From contig NZ_JAFEUV020000001.1 in assembly GCF_017355915.2 (NCBI RefSeq), forward strand, positions 248,001 to 312,000: 64,000 nt of DNA, in the 5' to 3' direction. This stretch comes from Telluribacter roseus. GTDB taxonomy: Bacteria; Bacteroidota; Bacteroidia; Cytophagales; Spirosomataceae. Below are positions 27,901 to 36,070 of this stretch, piece after piece. Every line of letters begins with the position of its first letter. Position 1 is the first letter of the stretch. Under the pieces are notes generated by a model. The model searched no databases. It was given only the letters and a program-made list of their open reading frames with translations, and had not been told where the DNA came from. The position numbers were made by a program, and so were the translations under genes.

Positions 27901-28584
27901 TTTGTAGCTATCAAAAAGGTGGAAGAAGTATTTGCTAACCCCAATGGCTACTTTGATATCCTGTTTATGGATATTCAGATGCCCGATATGGATGGCGTCG
28001 AAACAACCCGTGAGCTCAGGAAGAAGTTTGGAAAACGACTACCTCCCATTGTGGCAATGACCGCCTACTCCATGAAGGAAGACCGCGACCGTTTCCTGAG
28101 CCAGGGTATGGATGATTATATACCCAAGCCCATCCGGGCCCAGCAACTGGTCAACAAGGTGAAGGAAATGATCGGAGGGGCCACCAACCGTAAGCTGGGA
28201 CAAAAACAGCAGGAAATAGCGCAGGAAATGGCGCTGCCGGTACTGGATCGTGGCATTGTAGATCAGCTCAAGGCTATTGGCGGAGCAGACCTGGTACAAT
28301 CGGTATACGAAGAGTTCGTGGCAGAGTCGACGGAGCTGGTCAATGAAGCTATCAGCGCCTTCAATAACGACGACATACCTACCGTTAAGAGCAACCTGCA
28401 CACACTCAAAGGCAGTGCTGGTACGGTAGGTGTCATGCAGGTAGCTGAGATAGCCCGCGAGGCCGAAGGCCGCCTCAAAGTCGATGATACCAGCACGCTC
28501 TCCGAGGCCCTGCCCCAGCTCCAGAAGGCATTCAATACCTTCCTGGACTGCTATGAGCAGAAGCTGGGCGAGTGGCTGGCTTAG
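24970..28584 (+). CDS. Soluble hybrid histidine kinase (PAS-PAS-GAF-PAS-PAS-HisKA-HATPase-REC-HPt)
   Basis: The product has 1204 residues and no membrane segment, so it senses an internal signal. Domains in order: PAS (~5-125), PAS (~139-260), GAF (~265-415), two PAS (~420-545 and ~553-675), dimerisation/phosphoacceptor domain with His701 in SHEIRTPMNG, ATPase domain (N box LTSNALKFTENG, DSGIGIS, FGGTGLGLAIS), receiver with Asp1001 in FMDIQMPDMDG, and HPt with His1144 in LHTLKGSAGTVG. All four phosphorelay residues are in place up to the HPt, so the phosphate must leave to a further receiver. The CheY-like protein at 29480 is the nearest candidate. The stop lies 5 bases from the convergent DUF1684 gene. 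The signal is not readable from the sequence. Confidence 0.93.
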   Translation: METIRSYADWHTIHSTLEHLRLIGISLTPDLVIKSVSPYTLKKTGWLESDLVGYSLFDKLIPEEDQDEVRDTLEDAIFRGVKIERREIPMLGQNGSPRTMSVNSVLMHEVDGEPGLFTVVGEDITRRRRMESALSKSNSQLQDLVDNTSDLIQLITLDGKFIFVNRAWREVLGYGLEEIAAMTISDILHPQFRDEALAQLRHIQAGNPMPDFETVFISKEGRKIFLTGSVNCRFDQGKPTAFRCILHDFTEKIRAEKAQSLYYSIANWTISTQNLDDLYHNIHEELGKIIDVKNFFIALYDQNKSFLSFPYYVDEYFQGNLRFTKRKLGNGLTEFAIASNRPLFLYEEDIERLATTNSLYLYGVTPKVLLCVPLRIGDRVTGIIGVKSYDNPNTYDARDLELLEFISGQVALAIARKQSEEELAKYAARLNAIFDSSSHLIWSVNKSLQLTSFNRNYADLIKAQLNMPPSLNVSTEKLGWRMMGPENRRLLEHRYRQAFKGEAQYFELKIDKRGGGDLWLEFYLNPILYTGGLIEEVSGIARDITRRKKAEIDLRQSEEVFRGIFENLQDIYVRIDRKGQITMVSPSVFKRSGYTPQEVLGRNISEFFIEPQLIHAALIRLRRDKSLRNFEVPLRVKDGSERQFMLNMLLFPDEKGKPLEIAALARDITELKKNELELRKAKEQAEHSLKVKEGFLANMSHEIRTPMNGVIGMIDLLVNTSLNEEQRDYVLTIKRSSETLLHILNDILDLSKIEAGKMVLHEAPLSLAELLEKMVALFGQTARNKGNTLTYHLAPELPKYIIADQTRLLQILSNLTSNALKFTENGAVRIEVCLEESRGKYHKIKVEVYDSGIGISEEDQNLLFTSFTQLDNSSRKTFGGTGLGLAISRRLCQLMNGDIGVVSNVGEGSMFWFTFEAKETSISPASIGGKDEEVSFNNIFSEYHPRILLVDDNLVNRKVASEILKKAGCEVDTAEDGFVAIKKVEEVFANPNGYFDILFMDIQMPDMDGVETTRELRKKFGKRLPPIVAMTAYSMKEDRDRFLSQGMDDYIPKPIRAQQLVNKVKEMIGGATNRKLGQKQQEIAQEMALPVLDRGIVDQLKAIGGADLVQSVYEEFVAESTELVNEAISAFNNDDIPTVKSNLHTLKGSAGTVGVMQVAEIAREAEGRLKVDDTSTLSEALPQLQKAFNTFLDCYEQKLGEWLA

Positions 28585-28589
28585 AGCCG

Positions 28590-29186
28590 TTAGCGGGCTT
28601 TGACGTAGGTCCGCTCACCGGCCTCAATCGCTACCTTGAGGTGATTTTCCTTTGGCGGAATCGGGCAGCTATAGCCGTCGCTGTACGCGCAGTAGGGGTT
28701 GTAGGCCTTGTTGAAGTCCAGCAGCAGGCGTTTGTCCTTGATGTCTTTCAGGCGGAGGTCCAGGTAGCGGCCTCCGCCGTAGGTACTCTGGCCGTTGGTC
28801 GGGTCCTTAAAGGGGATGAACAGGTAGTCGCGGTACTGCGGTAGCTGGCGTAAGCCCAGGCTTTGGTAAACGATCAGCTTCTGGAGCTTGCCCTGGATCT
28901 GAAAGTGCAGCTCCCCGTACTTGACGTAGGTCTTCTGCTTGCCGTCGTAGGTGGGCATCTCAAAAGGCGCACTCTTCGGCGTAGCGACAAAGCGGGCCTC
29001 TACCCGGTAGGCCAGGTTGGGCTCATAGAAACGCAGCCCATCCAGGTCCTCTTTCTTGAGGGGAGAATTGGGAGTAGTCAGGAATTCCTCCATGTACTCA
29101 TCGCGGTGAATGGCAATGTCTTCCTCGTATTCCTGAGCCAGTAGCGGACCCGATAACAGCAGGAAAAGATACAGGTAACGTAGCAT
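28590..29186 (-). CDS. DUF1684 family secreted protein
   Basis: The product has 198 residues from ATG 29186, with a signal peptide (MLRYLYLFLLLSGPLLA-QEY); the open frame runs 11 codons further but only adds residues before the signal. The C-terminal half has the family blocks YGGGRYLDL, DFNKAYNPYCAY and CPIPPKENHL. The function of DUF1684 is not established. A second member lies at 55688 in this window. It sits between two signalling genes on the opposite strand and has no operon partner. Confidence 0.88.
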   Translation of the reverse strand: MLRYLYLFLLLSGPLLAQEYEEDIAIHRDEYMEEFLTTPNSPLKKEDLDGLRFYEPNLAYRVEARFVATPKSAPFEMPTYDGKQKTYVKYGELHFQIQGKLQKLIVYQSLGLRQLPQYRDYLFIPFKDPTNGQSTYGGGRYLDLRLKDIKDKRLLLDFNKAYNPYCAYSDGYSCPIPPKENHLKVAIEAGERTYVKAR

Positions 29187-29479
29187 AGCAGTAGTATTAC
29201 GAAATGGTATAGTTGGCATGCTAGACCCAGGCTGCCGGTACTACCGGGAGACCATGGGTATAGCTGGTAGGGTTATGAATAGTTAAAAGTGACTATGTTG
29301 AGCATCTGAGGGTAAGGTTTGGTAGGTTCAGGGCGACGATGAATAACTGTTTGTAAATCAGCTGCTGCCCATGAAATTACAGATGAATTTTACCAATTAA
29401 AGATAGCTTGCTTGCGTACTAATTCGAAATATACCTAAATTCACCATGTCAATTGTATAATCAAACCCGACAATTCAAC

Positions 29480-29860
29480 ATGTCTTATACCAAACGTGTG
29501 TTGATAGCCGAAGATAGCTCGGTTATTCAAAATCTAGCTCGTAAAATCCTTGAATTCCAGAATTACGAGATTACCGCCGTTAAAAATGGTGAGCAGGTAC
29601 TCCAGCTTCTCGAAAAAGAAAACTTTGACATTATTCTTCTTGACATAAATATGCCGGTGATGGATGGTATGGAATGTGCCCGTGCCGTTCGTGCTCTTGG
29701 CGATCCTCAAAAGGCCCAGACGCCGATCGTTGCCATTACAGGCAATGCCAAAAACTACTCCGACGAAGACTTCAAAGAGGCAGGCTTCAACGACGCCCTC
29801 ATGAAACCACTCAACTTTGACCGCCTGGTAGAAGTCGTGGCGCATCATACCGATAAGTAG
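29480..29860 (+). CDS. Stand-alone CheY-like response regulator receiver
   Basis: The product has 126 residues from ATG 29480 (a TTG at 29453 would add nine residues). It is a single receiver domain: acidic pocket AEDSS, phosphoacceptor Asp in DIILLDINMPVMDGM, Thr in AITGNAK and Lys in MKPLNFD. There is no output domain, so it works by protein-protein contact or as a phosphate carrier. The hybrid kinase with a terminal HPt ends 0.9 kb upstream and is the obvious candidate donor. An MBL hydrolase gene follows after 5 bases and is likely co-transcribed. Confidence 0.92.
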   Translation: MSYTKRVLIAEDSSVIQNLARKILEFQNYEITAVKNGEQVLQLLEKENFDIILLDINMPVMDGMECARAVRALGDPQKAQTPIVAITGNAKNYSDEDFKEAGFNDALMKPLNFDRLVEVVAHHTDK

Positions 29861-29865
29861 TTTGC

Positions 29866-30627
29866 ATGAGGGTTACTTTCCTTGGAACCGGTACGTCGCA
29901 GGGGGTACCTGTTATCGCCTGCGACTGTGCCGTTTGTCGTTCATTGGATTACCGCGACAAACGGTTACGGGTATCGGTTTGGCTGGAGGTACAGGGCAAG
30001 TCCTTTGTGATTGATACCGGTCCGGACTTCCGGCAGCAGATGCTGCGGGCGCGGGTCCGTAAGCTGGATGCCGTTGTATTTACCCACCAGCACAAGGACC
30101 ACGTAGCCGGCCTGGACGATGTACGGGCCTTCAACTTCCGTCAGCGCCGGGACATGCCCCTGTACGGCCGACAGGAGGTACTTGATCAGATCGAGCGGGA
30201 ATTTTATTACGCCTTTGAAGAGGACCGCTATCCAGGGGTACCTCACCTGCAGCTACTCCCTATTACCAACCAGCCTTTTGAGGTGGAAGGGGTCCTTTTT
30301 ACACCCATTGAGGTCATGCACGGCAGGATGCCCGTCTATGGTTTTAGGGTGGGGGACTTTACCTACATTACGGATACTAACTACATCTCCGAGCCCGAAC
30401 TCGAAAAAGTAAAAGGCTCCAAAGTACTGGTCCTGGACGCCCTGCAGCGCGAGCCGCACATTTCCCACTTTACGCTACCTCAGGCCGTTGAGCTCATCAA
30501 CCGCCTCGATGTACCTGTTTCCTACCTTACCCACCTTAGCCACCGGATGGGCCTGCACGAGGCCGTCGAGGCTGAGCTCCCTTCGCACATCCGCCTGGCC
30601 TTCGACGGCCTTACGCTGGAGGTATAA
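29866..30627 (+). CDS. MBL-fold metallo-hydrolase (PhnP-like)
   Basis: The product has 253 residues. It begins with MRVTFLGTGTSQGVP and a CDCAVC cluster that may bind a structural zinc as in PhnP-type enzymes. The metal motif HQHKDHVAG (HxHxDH) follows, then further ligands in MHGRMP, YITDTNYIS and the C-terminal THLSHRMG. PhnP is a cyclic phosphodiesterase; Bacteroidota homologues of this length are mostly annotated only as MBL-fold hydrolases, so the substrate remains open. Its start is 5 bases after the receiver gene. Confidence 0.88.
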   Translation: MRVTFLGTGTSQGVPVIACDCAVCRSLDYRDKRLRVSVWLEVQGKSFVIDTGPDFRQQMLRARVRKLDAVVFTHQHKDHVAGLDDVRAFNFRQRRDMPLYGRQEVLDQIEREFYYAFEEDRYPGVPHLQLLPITNQPFEVEGVLFTPIEVMHGRMPVYGFRVGDFTYITDTNYISEPELEKVKGSKVLVLDALQREPHISHFTLPQAVELINRLDVPVSYLTHLSHRMGLHEAVEAELPSHIRLAFDGLTLEV

Positions 30628-30750
30628 TATTTTATTCCCTTACTGCTCAGTATAGTTTCCGATAGAGATTTCTATGGGCACTTTATGCGTGAAAATAATG
30701 TTATTTCGTTGTATAAACGTACATTTTACTAGTATATAACCGTGCAGAAG

Positions 30751-31314
30751 ATGAGAGGAGTAACAACCTATATAATCGCTTTGATCAGCATGCTGGCCGT
30801 AGTCTCGTGTAGCCCACGGGTGCGGGTAGTAGATGCCCACAAAGCGCAGGAGTTAAGTGCAGCTCAGTACCCCACCTTCGGGTTTGGAGAGGTAAACGTA
30901 GAGGGGGATGGCCTGCCCCTGCCGGGTCAGGTACGGCTCACCAACAGTGTAAATATGATGAAGGACGCCATTGCGCGTAACCTGCAGAGCAAGGGGATGA
31001 AGCAAAGCGCTAATCCGGATCTGAAGATCAACATCAGCCTGGCCGTGGATGAGAAAATCCAGACCCGCCAGACCAACTTTATGAACGATGGCGCTCCGCG
31101 CTATATGGGGCAGTACCGCTGGCGATGGCAGGTAGAAGAGAAGGAAGTAGGCCGCTACGATATGGGTAGACTTTCGCTGGAAATGGTGGATGCCGATAAC
31201 AACACCGTAGTTCTGAAGTCGGTAGCCGAAGGCGTACTGCCTAAGAAGATGGAGAAGCTGGAGTATACGATCGATGAGGCCGTTCAGCGAATGATCGCTC
31301 AGAGTGGTAAGTAA
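30751..31314 (+). CDS. DUF4136 family lipoprotein
   Basis: The product has 187 residues from ATG 30751 (a GTG lies 9 bases upstream). The signal peptide ends in the lipobox AVVSC. The mature part fits DUF4136: strands of type YPTFGFGEV, IARNLQSKGM, NPDLKINISLAV, then YRWRWQVEEKEVG and LSLEMVDADNNTVVLKSVAEG. These are envelope lipoproteins of unknown function. It is a single gene; about 115 bases further on lies a bidirectional hairpin. Confidence 0.82.
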   Translation: MRGVTTYIIALISMLAVVSCSPRVRVVDAHKAQELSAAQYPTFGFGEVNVEGDGLPLPGQVRLTNSVNMMKDAIARNLQSKGMKQSANPDLKINISLAVDEKIQTRQTNFMNDGAPRYMGQYRWRWQVEEKEVGRYDMGRLSLEMVDADNNTVVLKSVAEGVLPKKMEKLEYTIDEAVQRMIAQSGK

Positions 31315-31429
31315 AGGAGGAAGGGAGGAAAGAAGGAATGGAGTAAAGTGTGTTAGCAAGAATATAAAAATCCTGCATAAGATAGACTACTTCGCATGTA
31401 CTTCCCAATCCCAATAGTTTATTTTTTAG

Positions 31430-31460
31430 ACGAGGCGCAGGCAACTGCGCCTCGTTTGCT
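31430..31460. terminator. Hairpin with GCAA tetraloop
   Basis: Eleven-base perfect arms 31430-31440 and 31445-31455 around GCAA. T-rich DNA on the right and an A/T run (ATTTTTTA) on the left suggest action in either direction. Confidence 0.7.
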
Positions 31461-31502
31461 TATAGCTTAAGGCATAAAGCTTAGAGCTCAACTCAAAACC
31501 CC

Positions 31503-31510
31503 TACCTTTG
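31503..31510 (+). promoter_or_regulatory. -7 element TACCTTTG of the NFACT gene
   Basis: Perfect TAnnTTTG match 26 bases before the GTG at 31537. No -33 TTTG at the expected spacing. Confidence 0.5.
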
Positions 31511-31536
31511 CGGCTGAACCCAGGTACCTACTACTC

Positions 31537-33111
31537 GTGCACCAGAATTACTACTTTCTACGTCAGCTGGCTCCCCGTCTTCACGAAGAGATCCGTGGCA
31601 AGCGCTTCATGGAAGCCTTCAGTCAGGAAAAGGATGAGATCATCATGGTATTTGCCGAGGCGCGGGGCAAGCTCAACTACTATAAGCCCTTTTTTATTAA
31701 GGCGTCGCTACGATCCGACTTCGCCAGCCTGACTTTCCCCGATCAGTTTGACCGCGCCCGTCGCAACAGCGTGGATCTGTTTACGGATCTGTACGATCAG
31801 CCGGTTACCGGGGTAAAGTCTTACCTGAACGAGCGCGCTCTGGGTATAGAGCTGGAAGGCGGTGATACGCTGGTGTTCAAGCTCTTTGGTAACCGCTCCA
31901 ACATCATCCACTTTGATACCACCGGGCAGGCCGTGGACCTGTTCAACAACAAACTCGTTGCCGATCAGCAGATACAGCTCAGCCAGCTCACCCGCCCGCT
32001 GGACCAAACCTTCGAGGCCTACGAGCAGCAGGGAGGGCGGCATGAGGCCCTGTACCCGACTTTTGGGAAAGAAGTGAATGCCTACCTGAAAGAACAGCTT
32101 GCCGATCTAGCGGAGCCCCGGGAGCGCTGGACGGTGATACAGCAGGTGGTACATGAACTAGAAAGCCCAACGGGCTACTACCTGACCATCCTCAACTATA
32201 CACCCTTCCTGTCGCTGCTGCCGATGGGGGAGATCCGCGATACCTATACCGACCCGCTTGAAGCGCTGAACCGCTTCTACTACGCTCACGTCCGGATGAG
32301 CAACATCGAGCGGGAGAAGGGGGAGATGGTACGCCTGCTCCGAAAACGGATCCAGCAAACCGAACGGTACCTCGAGAACAATTTCCAGAAACTGATAGAG
32401 CTGGAAGAAGGTGGCCGGAACGAGCAGATGGGGCATATCCTGATGGCTAACCTGCACCTGGTACCTGAGCGCGCCGAGCGGGTGGAGCTGTACGACTTCT
32501 ACCGCGACCAGCCCATTACCATCAAGCTCAAGAAAGACCTCACGCCGCAGAAAAACGCGGAGATGTACTACCGCAAGGCCAAGAACGAAAAGATCGAGCT
32601 TGCCAAGCTACAGGAAAGCTCCGAAGCCCGCGAGCAGGAGCTCCAGCAGCTACGCGCTCACCTCGAAGCCATCGAAGGCATAGAGCAGCTACGTGAGCTA
32701 CGCGCCTACATCAAAAAACACGGCCTCAAACAGACTACTAATGCTCCGGTACAGGGAGATCTTTTTAAGAAGGTCGAGTACCAGGGCTATACCATACTCG
32801 TAGGGCGCAACGCCAAAAACAACGACCTGCTCACGCGGCAGTACGCTTACAAGGAGGACCTATGGCTGCACGCCCGCGATGTATCGGGCTCGCACGTGGT
32901 GATCAAGTACCAGGCGGGTAAGAACTTCCCGGCACCGGTGATCGAGCGGGCGGCACAACTGGCCGCCTGGTACTCCAGGCGACGAACCGATACGCTTTGC
33001 CCCGTCATTGTCACACCCAAGAAATTTGTTCGCAAGCCCAAAGGGTTGGCCGAAGGGGCCGTCATCGTGGATAAGGAAGAGGTAGTACTGGTGGAGCCGC
33101 GGGGTGAATAA
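31537..33111 (+). CDS. NFACT-domain protein (RqcH/Rqc2/NEMF-like)
   Basis: The product has 524 residues. Start is GTG 31537: relatives begin MHxNYYFLRQL and no ATG is near. The NFACT-N domain covers about 1-130 (GNRSNIIHFD), followed by a long charged coiled coil (~260-400) and the NFACT-R RNA-binding domain (~405-524; ILVGRNAKNNDLLT, KEDLWLHARDVSGSHVVIK). Homologues bind the large ribosomal subunit carrying a stalled peptidyl-tRNA and, in RqcH, add an alanine tail for degradation. At the place where I would align the RqcH Asp-Arg motif the sequence reads ER, so tailing activity is uncertain. It has its own promoter and stands alone. Confidence 0.88.
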   Translation: MHQNYYFLRQLAPRLHEEIRGKRFMEAFSQEKDEIIMVFAEARGKLNYYKPFFIKASLRSDFASLTFPDQFDRARRNSVDLFTDLYDQPVTGVKSYLNERALGIELEGGDTLVFKLFGNRSNIIHFDTTGQAVDLFNNKLVADQQIQLSQLTRPLDQTFEAYEQQGGRHEALYPTFGKEVNAYLKEQLADLAEPRERWTVIQQVVHELESPTGYYLTILNYTPFLSLLPMGEIRDTYTDPLEALNRFYYAHVRMSNIEREKGEMVRLLRKRIQQTERYLENNFQKLIELEEGGRNEQMGHILMANLHLVPERAERVELYDFYRDQPITIKLKKDLTPQKNAEMYYRKAKNEKIELAKLQESSEAREQELQQLRAHLEAIEGIEQLRELRAYIKKHGLKQTTNAPVQGDLFKKVEYQGYTILVGRNAKNNDLLTRQYAYKEDLWLHARDVSGSHVVIKYQAGKNFPAPVIERAAQLAAWYSRRRTDTLCPVIVTPKKFVRKPKGLAEGAVIVDKEEVVLVEPRGE

Positions 33112-33117
33112 ATAAAA

Positions 33118-33142
33118 AACCGCCCCATCAGGGCGGCTCTTT
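33118..33142. terminator. Weak hairpin after the NFACT gene
   Basis: Six-base arms 33120-33125 (CCGCCC) and 33131-33136, followed by CTCTTTA; short but placed 8 bases after the stop codon. Confidence 0.45.
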
Positions 33143-33271
33143 ACAGTCTTATTGGTCAGTTGTTGTTAATGAAATCTTAGTTCTAGCGGGAATAATCGTA
33201 TGTATAACTGTGGGGGAGCCCATTTGTTTTCCTTTATCAAAGTCCTTAGCTGCTTCATTTTACTTACTACC

Positions 33272-36058
33272 TCACTGCCTGATCCGAGGCAGAAGGGGGC
33301 GCTTTCTCTTCCCTAAGTACCTGGGTACCCCGATCAGGCCAACTATCAGGAGCAGCGTCAGCGTGGCAATTCCTACTGTACCATACGAGTACTCCTCAAT
33401 CGGATCGGTGCGGCCTACCAGTACTACTCCCGCCCAGACGTAGGGAAGCTGGTTGCCGCGGCTGGAGGTGGCGAGCCACTCGTTCTGGGCTTTCTGCAGG
33501 GCCAGGTCCAGGGGGAGTTCGTCGGCAATGTACTGGTAGAAGAGCTCATTCAGTCCGTACATGGCTTTGTTTTCGACGCTCCACAGGGTAGTAAGGGTAG
33601 TGGGGATACCCAGGCCGGCAAAGCCCCGGGCCAGGCTGAATACCCCTTCGCCCCGCTGGTGCTTGCCGATGCCGGTCTTGCAGGCCGACAGTACCATGAG
33701 CCGCGTACGGAACTCCCGGACCGCCGCCAGGTCGGGCAGGCTCAGCACCGAATCGGCAAAGTAGAGCTGAGGTGTGCGGGCGCTATCGGCGTCGGCGTGG
33801 GTGAAGAGCTGCACAATGCGGTAGTCGGGCGCCTGCTCCACAAAGGCACGGCGGGTAGCGGCCTGCCGGATAAGGCTGCGGGGAAATACAAAGTATTTCT
33901 GGATCTTTTTGAGGGCCAGGTCGGAGTCGGGTAGGGTAGCCAGTTGTAAGGTCCGGTACTCGACCGGAGCCATGCCCAGGAAGGCCTTGTCGCTCCACCA
34001 GCCGGACCGGGAACCGGGAACTGTTTCCAGAAAACGGGCCGAGTAGGTGTAGCTCAGTGCGTGGTGCCGGATGAGGTAGTCGGGCTGATGAGGCGAAAGG
34101 CTCAGCGCGGCAAACGGGATGAAATCGCCATCGGGCGAAATAATCAGGCGGGTCTCTTTCGGAATGGCAAAGGGGGCTATCAGCTGTTGGTACAGGCCGT
34201 GCGCCGCCCCTAGATACTGGTTGAAGTGGCGGTTCCGCTGCTCCCGGCTTATGAGTCGCCTGGTGAATTCCTGCTGGTGCCGGAGGTAGTCACTACGATT
34301 GAGCTTCCTGAACGTGACGCGCTCCTGACTGATGTAGATCCCGTACAAGGTACTATCACCCACAAAGTAGGTCAGGTAAGACTGACTATCCCCTCCGGAA
34401 GCAGCTAATTGTCGCCGCAATTGGTTCAGATCAGGTACGTGACGGTCGTACTTGTAGCGGTAGTACTGCGGATTGTTGCTTTCGAGGGTTTTGATGAATA
34501 GGTCCTGTTGTTTCTGGGTTTCGATGAGCCGGTTGCGGAGCCTGGGCAGGGCTGTATCCGAGGGTAGCCTCTGACTAAGCTGAATCTGCAGGTCTGCGAT
34601 CTGCTTTCGTAACCCTTTTTCCTGTTCCAGTTCTTCGGGCTTGAGCAGTTGGTTAGCGTTCAGCTCGTTGAGCTTGTCGCTCAGGAGTACCGCCCGGCTT
34701 TTCTCAAAAAAGTACAGCGCCGCCTCCGGATCATTGAGCAGATAGCAGGTGTGGATGGCTTTTTCGTACATGCTCCGGGTTTTCTGCCGCCAGAACAACT
34801 TGGAGCCCTCCTGCGAATGTTCCCACCGCATATAATCGATCATGCTATCGGCCAGCATGTAAGTACGTAGCGCGTGGCGCAGTTTGGTGCGGTCGTTCCG
34901 CCGGGCCTGCGCGTAGTGGAGCCAGGTGTCGGCTTTATCCTGAACATTCACCAGAAAGTACTCCTTCTGAAACTCGGAACGGATGGTTTGGGCCGGAGGC
35001 AGCGAAGTACGCTGCGTATCGGTATAGGCTATGGAGAGTTGGGTAAGACCCTGCTGGTGGTACTGCAGTGCCTTCTCGAACTGGTTCATCCGGCTATACG
35101 TCAGGCCGATGTTGTCCAGTATGATACTTGTATTAGACTGATTTTTGTTAAGTCGTAGGGCCTCCTGGTAGTAGGTAAGTGCTTTGCTGTAGTCGCCGAC
35201 AGTGTAGTAATGCTGACCCAGGGAATTAGCAAAATCAGCCAAATCTTCGTTCCCGTTCTTCCGGGCAATGTGGTAGGCCCGGAGATAGTGTTCCAGGCCT
35301 TCCTCCGCGCGTCCCATTTCTCTTAGAATACGTCCCATCAGCCGCTCCTGAGATGCATACTCCCGATTCAATTTAGGGTATTTTCGAATTAGCGCAATGG
35401 CATGCTCAAGAGTCCGTCTGGCTTCGTCATACCGTCCCAGCTCGGTCAGGGCCTGACTCTTTTGGTGAAAAAATTTTGAGGTAGCAATATCGTCCTGCAT
35501 GGATACCACTATTTCTTCTCCCTGTTCGGCGTATAGGAGTGATTTTTCATAATCCCCCTTTATTGAGTAGTAGTAGATGATGTAGGGATACGCAAAGGCC
35601 GCCCAGCGCCTTGCCTCCGGGTGGCGCTGACCTATTTCGGTAGCTTTCAGTAAGGGTTGGATGGATTGCTCTTCTTCGTTGGTGTAGATCAGATTGGCTC
35701 CCAACCGATAATACGACATGGCGAGTGCGCTGGTTTTGAGCCGCAGACTTGGCTTTTTGTACAGCTCAATAGCCTCCCGTAGATAGCGAATGGCAGGGGG
35801 TAAGTCGTTAAGATGAATGTGAGTTTGGGCCAGCTGATTGAGAGCGGCTACATAGCTGGAATCGGCTCGGCCGTGGCAGCGCTGCCAGCGGCCGAGCCAG
35901 CTACGTAGTTGTGTTTGTTGCTGTACTACCGATGCACTCTCCTGTCGGTTGGACAGGAGAGGCTGCAACTCGGTGTGGAGTTGTAGGCGGGAAGGGCATT
36001 GGGCCAGCCCCGTAATTACTGTGCATAACAAACCCATACTAATCAGCAGCGTACGCAT
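33272..36058 (-). CDS. Secreted TPR-CHAT (caspase-like) protease with C-terminal membrane anchor
   Basis: The product has 928 residues. A signal peptide (MRTLLISMGLLCTVITGLA-QCP) is followed by TPR repeats over about residues 60-400 (e.g. SKALTYYQEALRLN, EKALQYHQQGLTQL) and a linker. The CHAT domain at ~600-885 has His754 in FTHADAD and Cys793 in LSACKTGIGKHQRGEGVFSL, with AGLGIPTTLTTLW after it. One transmembrane helix (~889-911) ends in a basic tail. By the positive-inside rule the TPR and protease face the periplasm. CHAT proteases are caspase relatives. It is the last gene of a four-gene minus-strand unit, 12 bases after the subtilase, behind a sigma factor and a TPR membrane protein. Target unknown. 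The upstream half is more AT-rich than neighbouring genes. Confidence 0.88.
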   Translation of the reverse strand: MRTLLISMGLLCTVITGLAQCPSRLQLHTELQPLLSNRQESASVVQQQTQLRSWLGRWQRCHGRADSSYVAALNQLAQTHIHLNDLPPAIRYLREAIELYKKPSLRLKTSALAMSYYRLGANLIYTNEEEQSIQPLLKATEIGQRHPEARRWAAFAYPYIIYYYSIKGDYEKSLLYAEQGEEIVVSMQDDIATSKFFHQKSQALTELGRYDEARRTLEHAIALIRKYPKLNREYASQERLMGRILREMGRAEEGLEHYLRAYHIARKNGNEDLADFANSLGQHYYTVGDYSKALTYYQEALRLNKNQSNTSIILDNIGLTYSRMNQFEKALQYHQQGLTQLSIAYTDTQRTSLPPAQTIRSEFQKEYFLVNVQDKADTWLHYAQARRNDRTKLRHALRTYMLADSMIDYMRWEHSQEGSKLFWRQKTRSMYEKAIHTCYLLNDPEAALYFFEKSRAVLLSDKLNELNANQLLKPEELEQEKGLRKQIADLQIQLSQRLPSDTALPRLRNRLIETQKQQDLFIKTLESNNPQYYRYKYDRHVPDLNQLRRQLAASGGDSQSYLTYFVGDSTLYGIYISQERVTFRKLNRSDYLRHQQEFTRRLISREQRNRHFNQYLGAAHGLYQQLIAPFAIPKETRLIISPDGDFIPFAALSLSPHQPDYLIRHHALSYTYSARFLETVPGSRSGWWSDKAFLGMAPVEYRTLQLATLPDSDLALKKIQKYFVFPRSLIRQAATRRAFVEQAPDYRIVQLFTHADADSARTPQLYFADSVLSLPDLAAVREFRTRLMVLSACKTGIGKHQRGEGVFSLARGFAGLGIPTTLTTLWSVENKAMYGLNELFYQYIADELPLDLALQKAQNEWLATSSRGNQLPYVWAGVVLVGRTDPIEEYSYGTVGIATLTLLLIVGLIGVPRYLGKRKRPLLPRIRQ

Positions 36059-36070
36059 GGCAGAATCGGG

